From: Spirometra erinaceieuropaei
Lineage: Eukaryota; Platyhelminthes; Cestoda; Diphyllobothriidea; Diphyllobothriidae
NCBI GenBank assembly: GCA_902702965.1
Contig: CACRXP010000191.1
Span: 652,806-716,805 of the forward strand
Direction: 5' to 3'
Length of the DNA: 64,000 bases
Shown piece after piece: positions 46,560 through 59,095 of the stretch. The notes under the pieces are model-generated. The model made no database searches. It worked only from the letters and a program-made list of their open reading frames with translations, and was not told the origin of the DNA. Position 1 is the stretch's first letter, and every line of letters starts with the position of its first letter. The translations under genes were made by a program, and so were the position numbers.

Positions 46560-48329
46560 TAATTTTGTTGCTCGTCTCTGCACCCTTTCGAGCAGATCAT
46601 AATCCTCATGTGTCCACGGTCTCCAGGCCTGAATTGCATATTCGAGATGGGGCCTTATAAACGTGCCGAAGACTTTGGTGAAGCAGTCTTTATCGAAAAC
46701 TACGAATGCCCGCTTGATGGCATATAGCATTGAGGTTGCGGCCTTGGCCGCCTTACAGCACTGTGTAGAAGGCTTTAGGCTGTCTGCAACCCAAACTCCG
46801 AGATCTTTCTGAGTTTCTGCTTCTCGGAGTGGCATTCCGTTCAGATGGTATTGCTGCGTACTAGGGGTCTGATTTCCGAGGCGCAGAATGGTGCATTTGT
46901 TCAAATTGAAGGACAAGAGCCATCTGCGGGACCACTCGTTCAATCGACAAAAATTTTCTTGGAAATTGGTCTCACCGGCAGCATTCTGGATTACTTTCCA
47001 GATTTTTATGTCGTCCGCAAACATGGCGCAATCACAGTCCAACCCATCTACACAATCATTGATGAACAAGAGAAAGAGGGTTGGTCCGAGCACCGAGCCT
47101 TGTGGGACCCCACTCTCTATGAATGTGCACCTTGATTGCTGTTGTTCTACGCAGACAATTTGGGAGCGGCCGACAAGGAAATTTTCGATCCATTTGAGAA
47201 GTTTGCCACCGATGCCCATAATTCTCAACTTGTGTAGGAGACGCTGGTGCGGAACACTGTCAAACGCCTTCCGGAAATCAATATAGGCAACATGCACGGT
47301 GTGTTTTGCGTCCAGTGCTCGTGTCCAACTTTGCATTGTGTATAGCAAGTTCGTAACACATGATCTTCCCCTACGGAAACCATATTGTGCATTGGACAAG
47401 TGGTTGTGGGTTTCCAAGTAAGCCATCAACTCCTTTTTGATTGTTTTCTCCATCACTTTGCAGCAGATTGATGTCAGACTGACGGTTCCGTAGTTTGTCG
47501 CCAGAGCACGACTACCGCTTTTGTAAAGGGGTGTAATGTGGGCCGTCTTCCAGTCTGTGGGAAGAATTCCAGCATCAAACGATTTCTGGCACAGGAAGGA
47601 TAGTGGCTTGGCCAGCTGTTGGGTAAGCTCAAAGAGCAGCTTTGCTGGGATCTCGTCCGGACCGGGAGATTTACATTCCTTCAAGCTTTTCAGTTCTTCC
47701 AAAATCGCTTCTTCTCGAAACACAATATTTTCGATAGTGGGATCTCTCATGTTCTCATAATTAGATGGGGTAAATTCTGCTTCTCTTGTGAAAACGGATA
47801 GGAAAAACTGAGAAATGTCCTCAGCCTTATTTTTACTGTCCGATATCTCCAAGCCGTCATCACCCCTCATAACAGGAATGGGATTCCTGTCACGTGTGCT
47901 TTTCCGCAGATAGCTGTAGAGCAATTTCGGATTTTTAACGGCTTGGTGGAGCAAATTGCTCTCAAAATCTCGTCGCCTCCTGAAAATCAGACTTTTCACC
48001 TCATTTCTTTGAACTTTGTATTCTGTAAACGCTGCATTGTTGTTGTTCTTGCGAAATTTCTTCCATAACCTTCCTTTCTTGTTGATCTCCTTTTTGAGTT
48101 CTCGTGTTAGCCACTGAGGGCGGTTGGATATCCTAGGCTTTGATGAGGGACAGTGGTTCTTCATTAGATGCAGTAAACGATCCTTGAATAAGTTCCAGTC
48201 CTCGTTAACGTTTCCGGAGAAGAGAACATCCCAGTCTATTTGTGATGCCTCAGCTCTCATTTGGCGAAAGTCCCCTTTCCATATATTTGGCCTCGTATTG
48301 CCTTTTGTGCACGGTTCAGAATACAGCAA
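46557..48329 (-). pseudogene. LINE B reverse transcriptase core
   Basis: 590 open codons in frame with the endonuclease part, so its upstream limit is the nonsense codon at 48339 and not a real start. Landmarks counted from 48329: SPGPDEIP (221-228), NYGTVSLTS (279-287), AQYGFRRGRSC (314-324), motif A AYIDFRKAFDSVPH (348-361, catalytic Asp351 present), GVPQGSVLGP (407-416), FADD (437-440, both Asp present), then thumb and C-terminal parts. The usual Arg-Pro of the NYRP motif is Gly-Thr here. A one-base shift near 46560 ends this frame prematurely; the C-terminal domain continues in the next frame. Confidence 0.85.
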
Positions 48330-48338
48330 GTACTCGCA

Positions 48339-49010
48339 TTAAAGCACTGCATGATCACTTCGACCGAGCGGGGGTAGGTAGTACACCTCGTCTATACTGT
48401 CAGGATCTTTGGTAAAAACGAGGTCCAGACAACTGGCCTGTTGCCCTCCACGAGCTCTAGTTGGAAACAGGACATGTTGCGTGAGTAGAGCTTCTAGGGT
48501 TGTCTTTAGTAGATGGTAATCGAAGGTATTCATCGAGCACTTCGCATGCATATCGCTCCATTGAATGCCGGGTGCGTTAAAATCCCCCATGAGAACAACG
48601 TCTGATCGGCTGGCGATCTCTTTTATGCTTTCAAGTAGACAAGTATCTGGGTCGGGATCCGCCTGCGGGGGCCGTTAGATAGTTACGATTTTGAGGGACT
48701 GAGATCCCCGCGCCTTTATAGTCAGCCAAATTGCCTCTGTGTCGTTAGAAATCTTGTCGGTCCTCTTACACACTGCTAAGTTGCTCGTGACATAAATGGC
48801 AACTCCTCCACCCCGGCGGCCTCTCCTGTCTCTCCTAAACAAATGGTATCCTGTTAATGCTACCTCGCAATCGCCAACGTCCTCTGACAGCTACGTTTCT
48901 GTTATTGCTATAACATCGGGAAGAGTATCGGCTACCTGTATTCTCAGTTCGTCAAGCTTGGAAAACAGACTCTGAGCATTGGTGTAAAAGAATTTTAGTT
49001 TGCAACATTC
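48339..49010 (-). pseudogene. LINE B endonuclease domain with three in-frame stops
   Basis: One frame reads through the APE domain: TNAQSL (about 48985), IAITET then TAG where Trp is expected (48893-48891), RRGGGVAIYV (about 48815), a TAA where VYRPP normally has its Tyr (48677-48675), GDFNAPGIQW (about 48580) and GRSDHAVL followed by TAA (48341-48339). All three stops and the downstream RT share the same phase, so these are point substitutions in an otherwise unshifted ORF. Catalytic Asn, Glu, Asp and His positions are recognisable. Confidence 0.82.
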
Positions 49011-52000
49011 GACAGTGCTTCGTTCGGTTTACAATTGGATCTCGGTATTTGAGAGACTGGGATATAACAGCGACAGCAACGGTGGTCCACATTGCTATAC
49101 AACACTATAACAACTAATGGACGTTAATATTGTGAGGACGTACAATAGGTGCAAGGTGACCTGATATGTCAAAGGACAACTCGAAGATTTTTGTTTCGCA
49201 CTTGTGTGTCTGCGTTTCCTTTTTACTGCAGAAAAAGACATGGCCAGATATAAGTGTAACCGAGGAGCTTTGAATATTTTTTCTCATTATACGCCCTTAC
49301 TGCCCTAAAATCACCATAAGTTGTCTATGTCCGTCACTTCGAATGCGCTAAATTCCTTCAATTTCGACAGACATACTAATGTTACTTCACCTTGGACCAT
49401 GGGAGATGTCGTCGATGCTTAATGTTTTCCACCGGCGAATCATCAGGCTCGTTGGCACGGTTGTTGGAATATAACTAGGCAGCCTTGAGGTTTTGTCTTA
49501 GAAAATAAGCTCCTACTGCAAACGGTTACCACAGTAAAGACTGTATTAACCGCACAGTATGAATACGCATTTATGGTCCGGGGTGATGATACAGCAAGGG
49601 TCCGTAAAAAAGCAGTTAATTTCAGCTTATTGCGGCATACCTATAGGACAATCCGCCGGACAGTTACAAGATTGCTGCACATATGAAACATGGAATTACT
49701 GAGAGAAATATGAGGAAACTAGGGTGTTCACATCAGTCGAAAGCAGGTTCGAACAATCAAGAATACGCATAGCCTGCTCAGTAGCATAGCTAAATTGACG
49801 ATGCTACTCGTGACACCGTATTTTTTGTAGCGGAAAATTTTATGAGGTTGGCGCATAAGTAAGTGCATCCCGATCTCCTCAAGACTGGGAGGTTCTGTAC
49901 CAGTTCGACATGCTGGATTAGTCATTAAATCTGAGGGCGGAGATCTGAGTTATTCACGCGGTTTGTACGGGAAAGCATTGTTAAGACTATAGTGTATTTG
50001 TTGGTCTATAGTTGAATCCCTCCGTCGAGTTGATTTATGGGTGTGTCTGCTGCGCTAAACGAAATGCGGCCGTATAGATTTCCCGACGACGTTAGAGAAG
50101 AAATGTTCAAGAAAACTACAGAGACTACCCTAATAAAATGTATAATCTGAGTTTCTGCGTAGGCCTCCTCTCGGAATTGAAACAAAAATTTTGGCGTTTT
50201 CGTTGTCAAGTATCCGAAGGTTTTCTGGATCACCGCATGCTAGAGTACTACTTTATTCAGACGAGTAAGGGCACCTGGTCTTCACTTTAGGTAACCTATC
50301 TGCGGTGTAGAACATGTATTTGTACTAAGTAACGGAAACAACCGACGATTAAGACTTTCTCCCAAGTTATCTGTGCTAACCGAATTGTGGACGGCACCGT
50401 TAGACCTGCTCAGTCGAAGTCTTTGAGATATCATGAATTGGATATCTATCTTGATCTCGAAAATAAACTGGAAGAACAGAGAGCATTCTGAGGAGGATGA
50501 GAGTAATATTGACTAACATATGTTCGGGTGTTTCGACACGCAGCATTGAGGGAATTAGATAAGAAAGAATTCGTATTAAATTTTAACCGTTCATTGCCGA
50601 CGAAGGCCTCAAAGGTCTTTACAATGTAAGATCTGTTGCAGTGGCAAACTTCTCAATGGTATTTCTTGAATACCGCAATGAGTTAAAAGAAGCGAGAAAT
50701 GACCGGCTAAACAAGACCAGAAGTAGGGTGACCGAGGTTAGTGAACCGAAACACACACGGCAAGGCTATTCTCAAGCAGTCTGAGTTTCCGGATCTAAAC
50801 GCGATAATTCAGATGAAGATATCTGCGTAGTTCAGTATACTCACAAGCAATAGGTATTTCCCGTTGACTCTAACCTACTTGTTAATTTGTCTCTGCATAC
50901 AAGTCTGCAATTGTAATTTTTGTCTAGGATGGTCATGAACGTCCACTTTGACTGCAAAACTCAGATATTCGAGAAAATTTCTCGGTAAATCCAGCTTTCG
51001 ACCAAATTATCAACGCTCTAACATTCTTTTACCTTTTGGCGTACGCAAATGGAGGATTCACACACATGATTTGGTCGGAATATTTCTTTGACATCTAAAT
51101 GGTTTGCTTAAAGTTTTGCTAGTCCTTCATCTAAAACCAATTAAGATAAGTATGATATTGGACCTGTTGTGGAAGTTCTACCATCTTTGCCGACGATATC
51201 CACCATGTGCTCCATAGTAGGGGGAGAGCAGGGACTGTGAGTTGCGCGTGAGTTAATTTAAAGTGATAGTAGACTTGTGCTTAATCTACCGCACTTTCCT
51301 TCCCCTCCCTCCCCGCCACCGGGGCCCGGCGTTGTACTACCCCCCAAACAACCTTAACGGAATTTCGAAAATAGAACCACATTTAGATCGTTCCTCACGA
51401 AAGAACGAAGAGGAGACGAAACACTTTTATTTGCTAAGTCCTACACGTCTACGTTCTAAAAACCGATTCCCAGCATTGGTGACAGCAGCAGCTTCATTCG
51501 ACAATTTTCTCTGGGGCCATGTTATGATGTACCTAAATAAGAACTGAAATAAGTTCAAGCCACTAGAGGATATACAAATGATTGAGGAGAGTTTATAAAC
51601 AAATTTAACAATGAGTCCCCTCACCAGACCAGTGTACTACTTTTGTTGAGATAGTGTCGCCATTAAGGACGCAGTTGTAGACCTCAACGTTTTCGTCGGA
51701 AGGTCTTGCCGTGTGGGTATAGGTCAAAAGATATTCTTTCTCTTCTACATCTGCAAAGAAGATGTTTAATGTCATTAAATACTAGTCTCACGTAGTATCT
51801 GTCAGTTCTTGGTCCAAACGCGCTACTTAGAGATCAATAAGATATGTTGAGAAGGTGGACTTACGGCATATATCGACGTCCTCAGCAGCATTTGGTGTGG
51901 CACACAGAGGTCTCTTTGAGGATCTGCACGTCAGCTGTAATAAAGTTCAAGCTAAGAAACCAAGTTTTTGTGATACGCCTCACTCATATCATTCATCCCC

Positions 52001-55000
52001 CAGACCCATGTATTTTTATCAGGTCAACAGTTACACTGCAGGTCACGGTAATGAAGACTGTTTATTTAGAAGAGCCTAGTATTTCTTACTGAGGCTCTAA
52101 CAAAGTCAACCGCTTTTAGTGCACTAAGAGCAATTCCTTTCATGTTCCCGTGGTATTTTCTTTGCAGTTTACGAAAGGAGTTAACCTGATGTTTCATATT
52201 CTATTTCTAGGACTATGGTGCATTCACCAACAAATTTTCATTAATTTAGGACAAAAGGTTACTGTACTATAATTACCTCGTATTTCTCATTTTCGGCACG
52301 CGGAAAAGTCCATTTCATATAAACGCTACCACTTCTGTTGCAGAAATCCTCGTTGATAAGAGGCACGTTCTGAAATGCGGCTATAAGTAAGCATTAATCG
52401 AAAGATTGAATCAGGATTCTGACCCGTACAGAGAAGATAGCAATAAAAATAATGGGAATAACTCCCAAGCAGGCATGGATGCATTCTGTGACCATATTTG
52501 TTGTAAAAGAAAACCGGCTTTTTGATTTCCACTACCTGAGTAAGAATTGTTCAAGTACCGCACTTTGGAATTTTGGCACAGCAGCCTTCTTTTACTCACA
52601 TTGACTGGTATTTATGGCCTTCAGACGAAAGAGGCTTCTCGGGATCCCTCCTCGATAGCCTGCGCCGAGAAGCTCAAGTTTCAAAATGCAGCAATCCCTC
52701 GCTTCATCGCGCTCTGACTTCACGGCTTCATTATATCGCGAATTTTCTGTGCGGGGTTTGATCCCGCTATCTGGGTGTCGAATCCCAGACTTTCCACACC
52801 TTGGAGTCGAGTATGACTGGCTGACGACGGCTAATGAGCCAGAAATGGCCATCCCAGTCTCCCTTGTCTTTGTCGGTAATGTTATGCTGCCTATATTATG
52901 CCCCGCTGTGCGAAAGCTGGTTGGGCTCGAGAAAGAGAGAGAGAGCCCCAAGGCATAACGGAAAGAGTGGGTTCCGTATGAACGATCGGTGAGCACCGTT
53001 TTACCATCATATATAGGTATATCGCAGATTTTCGCTCTTTCGCAGACATCTGTGAACAGTGGCTCTTTTTATTTCTGGTACACATATTGTAAGTTTGCTT
53101 GACCAATTAGGTTCTTACACCGGACGCTCTTGACGGATGACTTGGAAGCTACTCAGTCAAAGCAATCGACTAAGGATCCTAATTTCAGTTAACCGTACTT
53201 AATATCTAGGAGGATGCAAAGAGCTTATACCATATAACAATGTGACAAATGTTTATAAAAACGGGGGAGTTAAAAGGGCTTAAAATATACAGAAGTAGGC
53301 ATAAAGTATATAGTTTATGCCTTGTGAATTTTCGGTTTTCCTAGAGAGTTCGTGAACGCAGCCCTGGCGATTGAGGAGGGACCGTTATGCTTGACCTTAC
53401 ATTTTTCCTTGTGGAGGTACATATTTGTTTGCTGCTCAGAAAACAGCTTCAAGGTCTGTCGCTAGACAAGATATCCGTTAAAGTGTTTGGTGCTACTTAA
53501 CTAAAGTTCGGATGTTTTCGAATCATTAAATATCGTGGTAAAAGATGTTGAACGGCAGTAAAACTTCCAAGAATACAACCTTGCTAGCACATGTTGCCTT
53601 CCAGAGATCCAGTCCGAGACGTTGCTCGTCTCTATATAACACAACTGATCAGTAAAACAGTTAGGTCTTATAGCACAGATCGCGGGAGTACGTCCCCTGC
53701 GTAGATAACTCTGTAGAAACAAGCGTACAAATAAACTGCTTTTCGTTTTTTAGCTTTCGGATGACCGGAATGATCCTAGGCCACCAGTGGAAGTCAAGGC
53801 CGTTGGCCCCACCGTTTGAACTTGCGGTGAACGTGGACAAAGGGCCGGGTCAACGGATGGTATTCCAACATGCAGCCCAGTCAATCCCAGTTTGTCTCAG
53901 TCCCTGAAATTAGCTAACGAACTCGGCTTTGGCCCCCCCCCCACTCCACCAACTCAGTTCGGAGGACGGACCATATGATAGCCGGGAAGACACTATTATA
54001 TCCACAACACTGTAGCCATTATATTGGCACGTATAGGATGAGTACTTTCAAATATGTCACATTTTGTCGTGTCTAAATAGGACCTAATGGGGAGATCTAA
54101 CGTCCCGTAAAAAATTGTCGCAAAATCTGAAGGATGACCACTTTGACGGGAGATATGAATAATATAAACAATAATAATGAGAATTCACCCCATACTTAGG
54201 ATATTGAGATTCGTCTCCATCAATCGCATTTGCTCCACGTCCGCGGTTTCAGTCTTGTTGAATGATTTCTGAAGCTCTTCTGTGACGGAGTGGTTAAGTG
54301 CTGTTAAAAAAGGTACAGTAGGAAAATTTAGACTCTATTATTCAATTCGAGCCTAGAGATCACCCAACCTCAAATTAAGGTTAACTTATCGTCACCTCGA
54401 GCACGATATATGCTACTTTGGTTAATTGCACTAGAAATAGTGTGCATTATAAAAAAACCTCGGAAGAAGGTAGGTACAACCTTTGAGCAATGCCTCTATC
54501 AACAGACACAAGATTGCTTGCGGATGCGAGAGCATCATCCTGTTCGGCGAAATCAATGTATGTAAAAGTCCATTTCTAGCGCAATCGTAGCTCATTTGGT
54601 TGACAGCGGCCAACGAGTAGACGTCAGCCAAGCATTTCGAAACACTCCATGTTCCTGCGTCAGCGAATACTTGCGGCGTCAGAAGCAGTGGTCATACGAT
54701 TAGCCAACCCAGTCCTGTGCTCACATAAAGCGTTTTTACAGGCGCTAAGGCCCCATGGGCAAAGAAAAACCCAGCAACTGTGTTCACACCCGCCACGTCG
54801 CGGTACAGCGACGAGGCACGGGTAGTTAATCGCCAGACACCTTCTCCCTTCCCCTCCTCCTCCCCCTCAGACAGAACTAGAATCCGACCGCTGAGTTCTG
54901 AACGTCCTTCAATCCCGTTCTCCCATACTGTCTTTTATTGGATGCTTAACTTTTGCTATTCTACCCTCCCTTATATTACTGTACAGGCCTAATGATGAAT

Positions 55001-57440
55001 AATCGAAAGCGTACTTTTGCCGGACTTGACTTCTTAGATGTCTACATGGGTATCACCGCTGAACTTACCATTTATTCTTTCTGTATAGTCGCTTCGTGCA
55101 ATGGTAATCACATGATTCCTCGCATTGTGTTCACAGAACAGGTAGATGTAATCCACTCCCCTGGCGTCTTCGATGAGAATCCGCAGGACAGGTATGTCTC
55201 CCACTAGTGATTAAAAATTCAGCAGACGAAAAAAAGAAGTAAAAGATGCACCCACAATCAGACAAACCACAGAGCACTAGGGCAGGAAATTTTTTTGTCT
55301 TCAGCAGAGAGATCACATTCTGAAAATAATATCTGCTTTTAGTCTCAGGCAAGTCTACTTGGCCCTCTGTCCTAAATTATTTGCACTTCCTGCGGACTCA
55401 GTAGGTCCACACTCATCTTTCTATTGCGATTCTGCCATACCGAGAAAAAATTACATCTGCACAATCTCGCAACGCAAAAACTTTGACGAACAATGTTAAT
55501 ACACACTCCACTATTCCGTAGTTGACTCGGAAATATACATTTTTCAGCAAAATGCTGAACGTTTGGGCAAAAGTAGTCTTCTTCCACATTTTTCCTTGCA
55601 CAGCTATTAACTAAGAAGCCTTGAGAAGTTAAACGAATGTTTCCTGAGAGGAACACTCGAACGGTACCAATGTCTACAAGAGGCTTTGAACGTGGGGTCA
55701 TGGTTTCTGCTGTAAAAGATTTAGCCCGACTCTGCAAAAGCAACTTGCTTAGAATACCCAGTTATCTTAAGTAGTTCAAATGTGAAAAACGCAATTTTCA
55801 AAAGCAGATTGATTTTCGGGCAACTTACGTTTTTCAGGCAGGAATGGAAACCTTTTTCCACTTTTTATACCAACGAAAGTATTGTTTCTCACGGAGTAAA
55901 AGTCCTCGTTTGTTAGGAGTCTCTAAAATGCCAAAGGGACTTTATACAAAGTGCCCCTTACCTCGGTTCGAATGTATCCCAAAACAACATTTTAACTCAT
56001 TTAGTTCCGTTTAATGGACAATTTTATAAGGGAAGTAATATCGATTTTAGTTTAGGTAGCTTAGTTAAGTGTGGAAATGCACGCACGTACGCATCATATT
56101 TTTCATGGAATAATCAGGAATACTGCTTCGAAATCGAGGAGACCATACCCCCTCATCGCCATATGCTGGCAGAGTAGAAGTGCCAACAGATGAACTACAC
56201 AACAGGTCAACGGACAAATTTCTACGCTAGAGGGCTGACAGTTCTCTAACTTCACAAAATGAATTGGATGCGCTTCTTTTATTTAGCGAATTAATTATCC
56301 AGCGTTTATCGATCTCTATGCTGGATATAGTAGGGTTGGTAACTTCATTGGAAAGGGAAGTCACTGATTTGTACTTTGGAGGTCGAAGGTCAGTTATTAT
56401 AGCTTTGAAAAATCAGGATTGTCGTTCAATTGTGGCAAACGTGTGCGTTGGGAAGGTAGCTTGTGACTTAGTTGCTCATCACTAGCTTAAGCGGACTAGC
56501 TTACAATTAATTCTATTCGGACAACACGAATGGCCTTCTGACGCGTTCTGAGTAACATTCCACGCTAACATAACTAATACGTCCAAACACTGATACAAGG
56601 ATGGCCTTTTTGAAATGACAAAAAACTCGCGTTTTAAAACTTCTGCAAATAATGTCGACCAGAGGCCAACATTATGTCGCGGACAAAAGAGTTATGTGCG
56701 GGTTTGCGTTGGTTTCAGACCTTTTCAAAAGACACCTTCACAGCAGACGAGATTTACGAGTGATAGAGTCCGTTTTCACCCAAAAGGATATATCAGAAAA
56801 AAGTACTTTCATGCATTGAATACTAGAGTTAGACGGAGAATTTGCCCCGTTCAGAGGGGGCAATTAAGAGCACCTATTCCTATAAGCGTGCTGGATAAAG
56901 TAAGTTTTATTGGCAAGCAACCCTCCAAATTTTATAATAAATAGCGTCTTCACGAACATAATGCATTCTAATTACTATACTCTGACTGAAATCCTGCGAT
57001 AGTGCCTTTCTCAATGAGAGTAGTGACGTTTGTAGATAAAACCGCTTATGATCACACGTTCTCCCTTGAAAAGCGCCTTTAAATACATGCACCACTCTTC
57101 GACCTAAGGTATGCGTTGGAACTCACAAAAAAGTTCTTTGCAAACATGGCTCACGCAACTTCAAACTGGGCATGGCAAAACTGGTAGGCGGGAAGCCCAG
57201 TCGCAAGTCGCTTGCTTGCGCAACAGACTACTGACTTCATATTCAGCAGTTTTCAAATATCTGCGTACACTTTGGTCTAGTAAGAAACCAAAGCGTATGT
57301 ACTGAGCCATGTGTGAATTATGTCGTACTTTCTGGAAAGGACGAATGGTGATTTAGCTGACTGACACTGAAATATTGACTCCTCCGGCAATATGGGTGGT
57401 TTCGCGTTAGATTCCAGCGGCGTTCTCACTCCCGTGTCCT
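49011..57440. other. No identifiable gene except the SINE at 52.8 kb
   Basis: AT-rich, stop-dense sequence. 51235-51320 contains a motif shared with 60640 and 12786. A minus-strand frame at 55372-55743 (123 codons, seven Cys in the middle third, an ATG at 55702 and a TTTTGCAG acceptor-like site upstream) is the best coding candidate, but I do not recognise it. No LINE, Helitron or tRNA features were seen. Confidence 0.35.
52770..53018 (+). repeat. SINE copy 8 (head degraded, module at 3' side)
   Basis: The B-box-like GTGTCGAATCCC and the shared TTCCACACC position are followed by body CTGACGACGGCTAATGAGCC, tail CCTTGTCTTTGTCGGTAATG and ATTATGCCCCGCTGTGCG. The module then follows downstream (GGTTGGGCTCGAG, ACGGAAAGAGTGGGTTCCGT, CGATCGGTGAGC). 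In copies 4, 6 and 7 the module precedes the head, so the units look like permutations of a tandem arrangement. Confidence 0.82.
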
Positions 57441-57570
57441 GACCTGATCCCTGACCCTTATTCCTAAAGTAAACTTAACCCACCTAGCCCTAACCCTAAC
57501 AGTAACCCTCAGAAATCGAACCCTAGCCCTAACCACAACCATAATTCTGCCCTCATAATCTTAACTACAA
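57441..57570. repeat. Telomere-like (CCCTAA) degenerate stretch
   Basis: Contains CTAGCCCTAACCCTAACAG and AACCCTAGCCCTAACC with diverged units between. It lies about 130 bases upstream of the 57.7-kb hairpin, an association also seen near 20.6-20.9 kb. Confidence 0.7.
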
Positions 57571-57679
57571 AACCAACAGATATCCTAACAGTAAGTCTCA
57601 TCCTGACCGTGAGTCTTGGAATTTAGGACAAGACAGCTAATGTTCTGGTACCCAACCTAGTTAACTTTTAGTACTCTCT

Positions 57680-57698
57680 ATATATATATATATATATT
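57680..57698. repeat. (TA)n microsatellite
   Basis: TA dinucleotide run of about nine units immediately left of the hairpin element. A second run of about eight units lies at 58113-58130 on the other side, near the end of the shared tail segment. Confidence 0.9.
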
Positions 57699-57926
57699 GT
57701 AATGGTAGTATACCGTACTCCCGACCTAGATACTTGCTAACAGCCCAGACACGTGTTTCGCCGATATTCTGCCGCTGCGTGACCAGAAACCGCTAGAGAA
57801 CGCTGGGGGTCCCACTGAAGAGCCGAACCCCTCGCAGCTGTGTCACGCAGCGGCAGAATATCGGCGAAACACGTGTCTGGGCTTTTAGCAAGTATCTAGG
57901 TCGGGAGTACGGTATACTACCATTAC
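57699..57926. mobile_element. Young hairpin element: 85-bp inverted arms, 58-bp loop
   Basis: Arms 57699-57783 and 57842-57926 are inverted copies with a single mismatch by eye (GCTAACAGCCC against GCTAAAAGCCC). The loop contains GCTGGGGGTCCC and GAGCCGAACCCC. No coding content. Diverged relatives occur at 20638-20735 and 21710-21830, so it is a repeat family. The near identity of the arms suggests recent origin or ongoing arm-to-arm conversion. Confidence 0.88.
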
Positions 57927-58130
57927 CATATGGAATTCATACTACTCGTAGTACTACTTGTTTGTAGAATGGGCATTACGTGGTTATTCCACAGTAGTTG
58001 ATTGTCTTCGACTCAAATGTTCATTGAAATTTCGGTTCTGACCCTAAAAAGTCATGTCCCGGAGATTTAACTCCAAGTCCTGCACTGATTAATTTCTGAA
58101 ATTATTCACCTGATATATATATATATATAT
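57927..58130 (+). repeat. Tail segment shared with 20410-20600
   Basis: GTGGTTATTCCACAGTAG ... CTGACCCTAAAAAG ... GATTTAACTCCAAGTCC ... ATTAATTTCTGAAATTATTC parallels the 20-kb copy in order with many substitutions, and ends at a TA microsatellite. Confidence 0.6.
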
Positions 58131-58820
58131 TAGGAAGTTAACCTAAAAAACGGGTGCTTGATGGAAGCAGTAGGTCGTTCGTGGGGATGTTCTCAAATAT
58201 AGGGTGTTCCATTCATTTCCATAGTTATCCATGCAGTCTACTGTCCGAGTGTTTGTGATCTTCTTAATATACACTACAGTATTGCATTAGGAGCAGAAGA
58301 CCAATTTATGGGAAGAAATGTAGGACTGCGCTTATTTCTTTCAGAGGAACTGCACAGGGGACAGCATAAAAACCTACAGAGGCGGTGACAGGGCGGATGC
58401 TACTTCAATGAGTGCCGTTTTCAAAAGGGGCAGTCTGCATTCCCCTAAGAATACAGTTTCAACATGACGATATTTTTTTAGCTGGCGAGAAAGCAGTTGT
58501 TTGCTAAGCATTAATTAATAATGCCTACTGGAACCCCGGGAAAAAAACGCAAAATGATATTTTCCAAACACTACATGCACAGGTGACCGAAAAAAAACCA
58601 TTCGACGAGTTGCATGCTCCCGCACAGTAATTGACTCGAGCTTATGTATCCAGTAAGTCAGTTACCTAGATAGGCTTTTTCACTGAAAAGCGCATCGAAC
58701 GCGTTGGCCAAGGTTTCATGTGCTTCACAGCCTGCTGTAGGTACTGGATAGCTGGTTTGTCGTAAACGAGGAAGACTAGATCGCAGTTGGTAGCCCGCAA
58801 TGGGAAGCGGACGACTACTT
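58131..58820. other. No identifiable gene
   Basis: Mixed-composition sequence between the TA run and the next telomere-like array. Only short frames, none recognisable. 58380-58520 loosely resembles 59395-59490 (CAACAAGTGCC-like then GACGATATTTT-like), too weak to call. Confidence 0.35.
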
Positions 58821-59095
58821 TAATCATAATCCCAACCTTAACCCTAACCCTAACTTCAACCGTTACCGTTAACCGTTAACCCTAACGGCAACCCTAACCC
58901 CAGCCAAAATCGTAAACGCAACCGTAGCCCTCGGACATAGCCGTAACTGGAAAACCTAACCGTAATACTGGAACCTAGTCGTACGCTCAAACCCTAACCA
59001 TAACCCGAAAACCTAAGCCTAACGGCATAACCCTAACCGGAAAATCGCAAACCATTAACCGTTACCCTAATCCTAACCTTAAACGTAACACGGAA
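58821..59095. repeat. Telomere-like (CCCTAA) degenerate array, longest in the window
   Basis: Starts AACCTTAACCCTAACCCTAAC and continues for about 270 bases as CCCTAA, CCGTTAA, CCGTAA and CCATAA variants. The array is interstitial, as unrelated sequence continues on both sides. Confidence 0.78.

Larger units (their letters stand above)
45250..49010 (-). mobile_element. LINE B: CR1/jockey-type non-LTR retrotransposon, 5' end incomplete
   Basis: Endonuclease (about 49010-48339), reverse transcriptase (48338-46557) and C-terminal domain (46560-45408, interrupted by the assembly gap) run in one original frame. After the stop at 45408 a 3' UTR of about 130-150 bases ends near a short tandem run of CAGT units (45255-45272, minus sense ACTG), a typical 3' end for this LINE group. 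I see no ORF1, and a stop lies just upstream of the endonuclease, so the copy may be 5' truncated. It differs from LINE A in sequence throughout, so it is a separate family. Confidence 0.85.

Noticed and set aside
58821..59095. Chromosome end (telomere)
   Set aside because: Units are strongly degenerate and ordinary sequence continues for 5 kb beyond.
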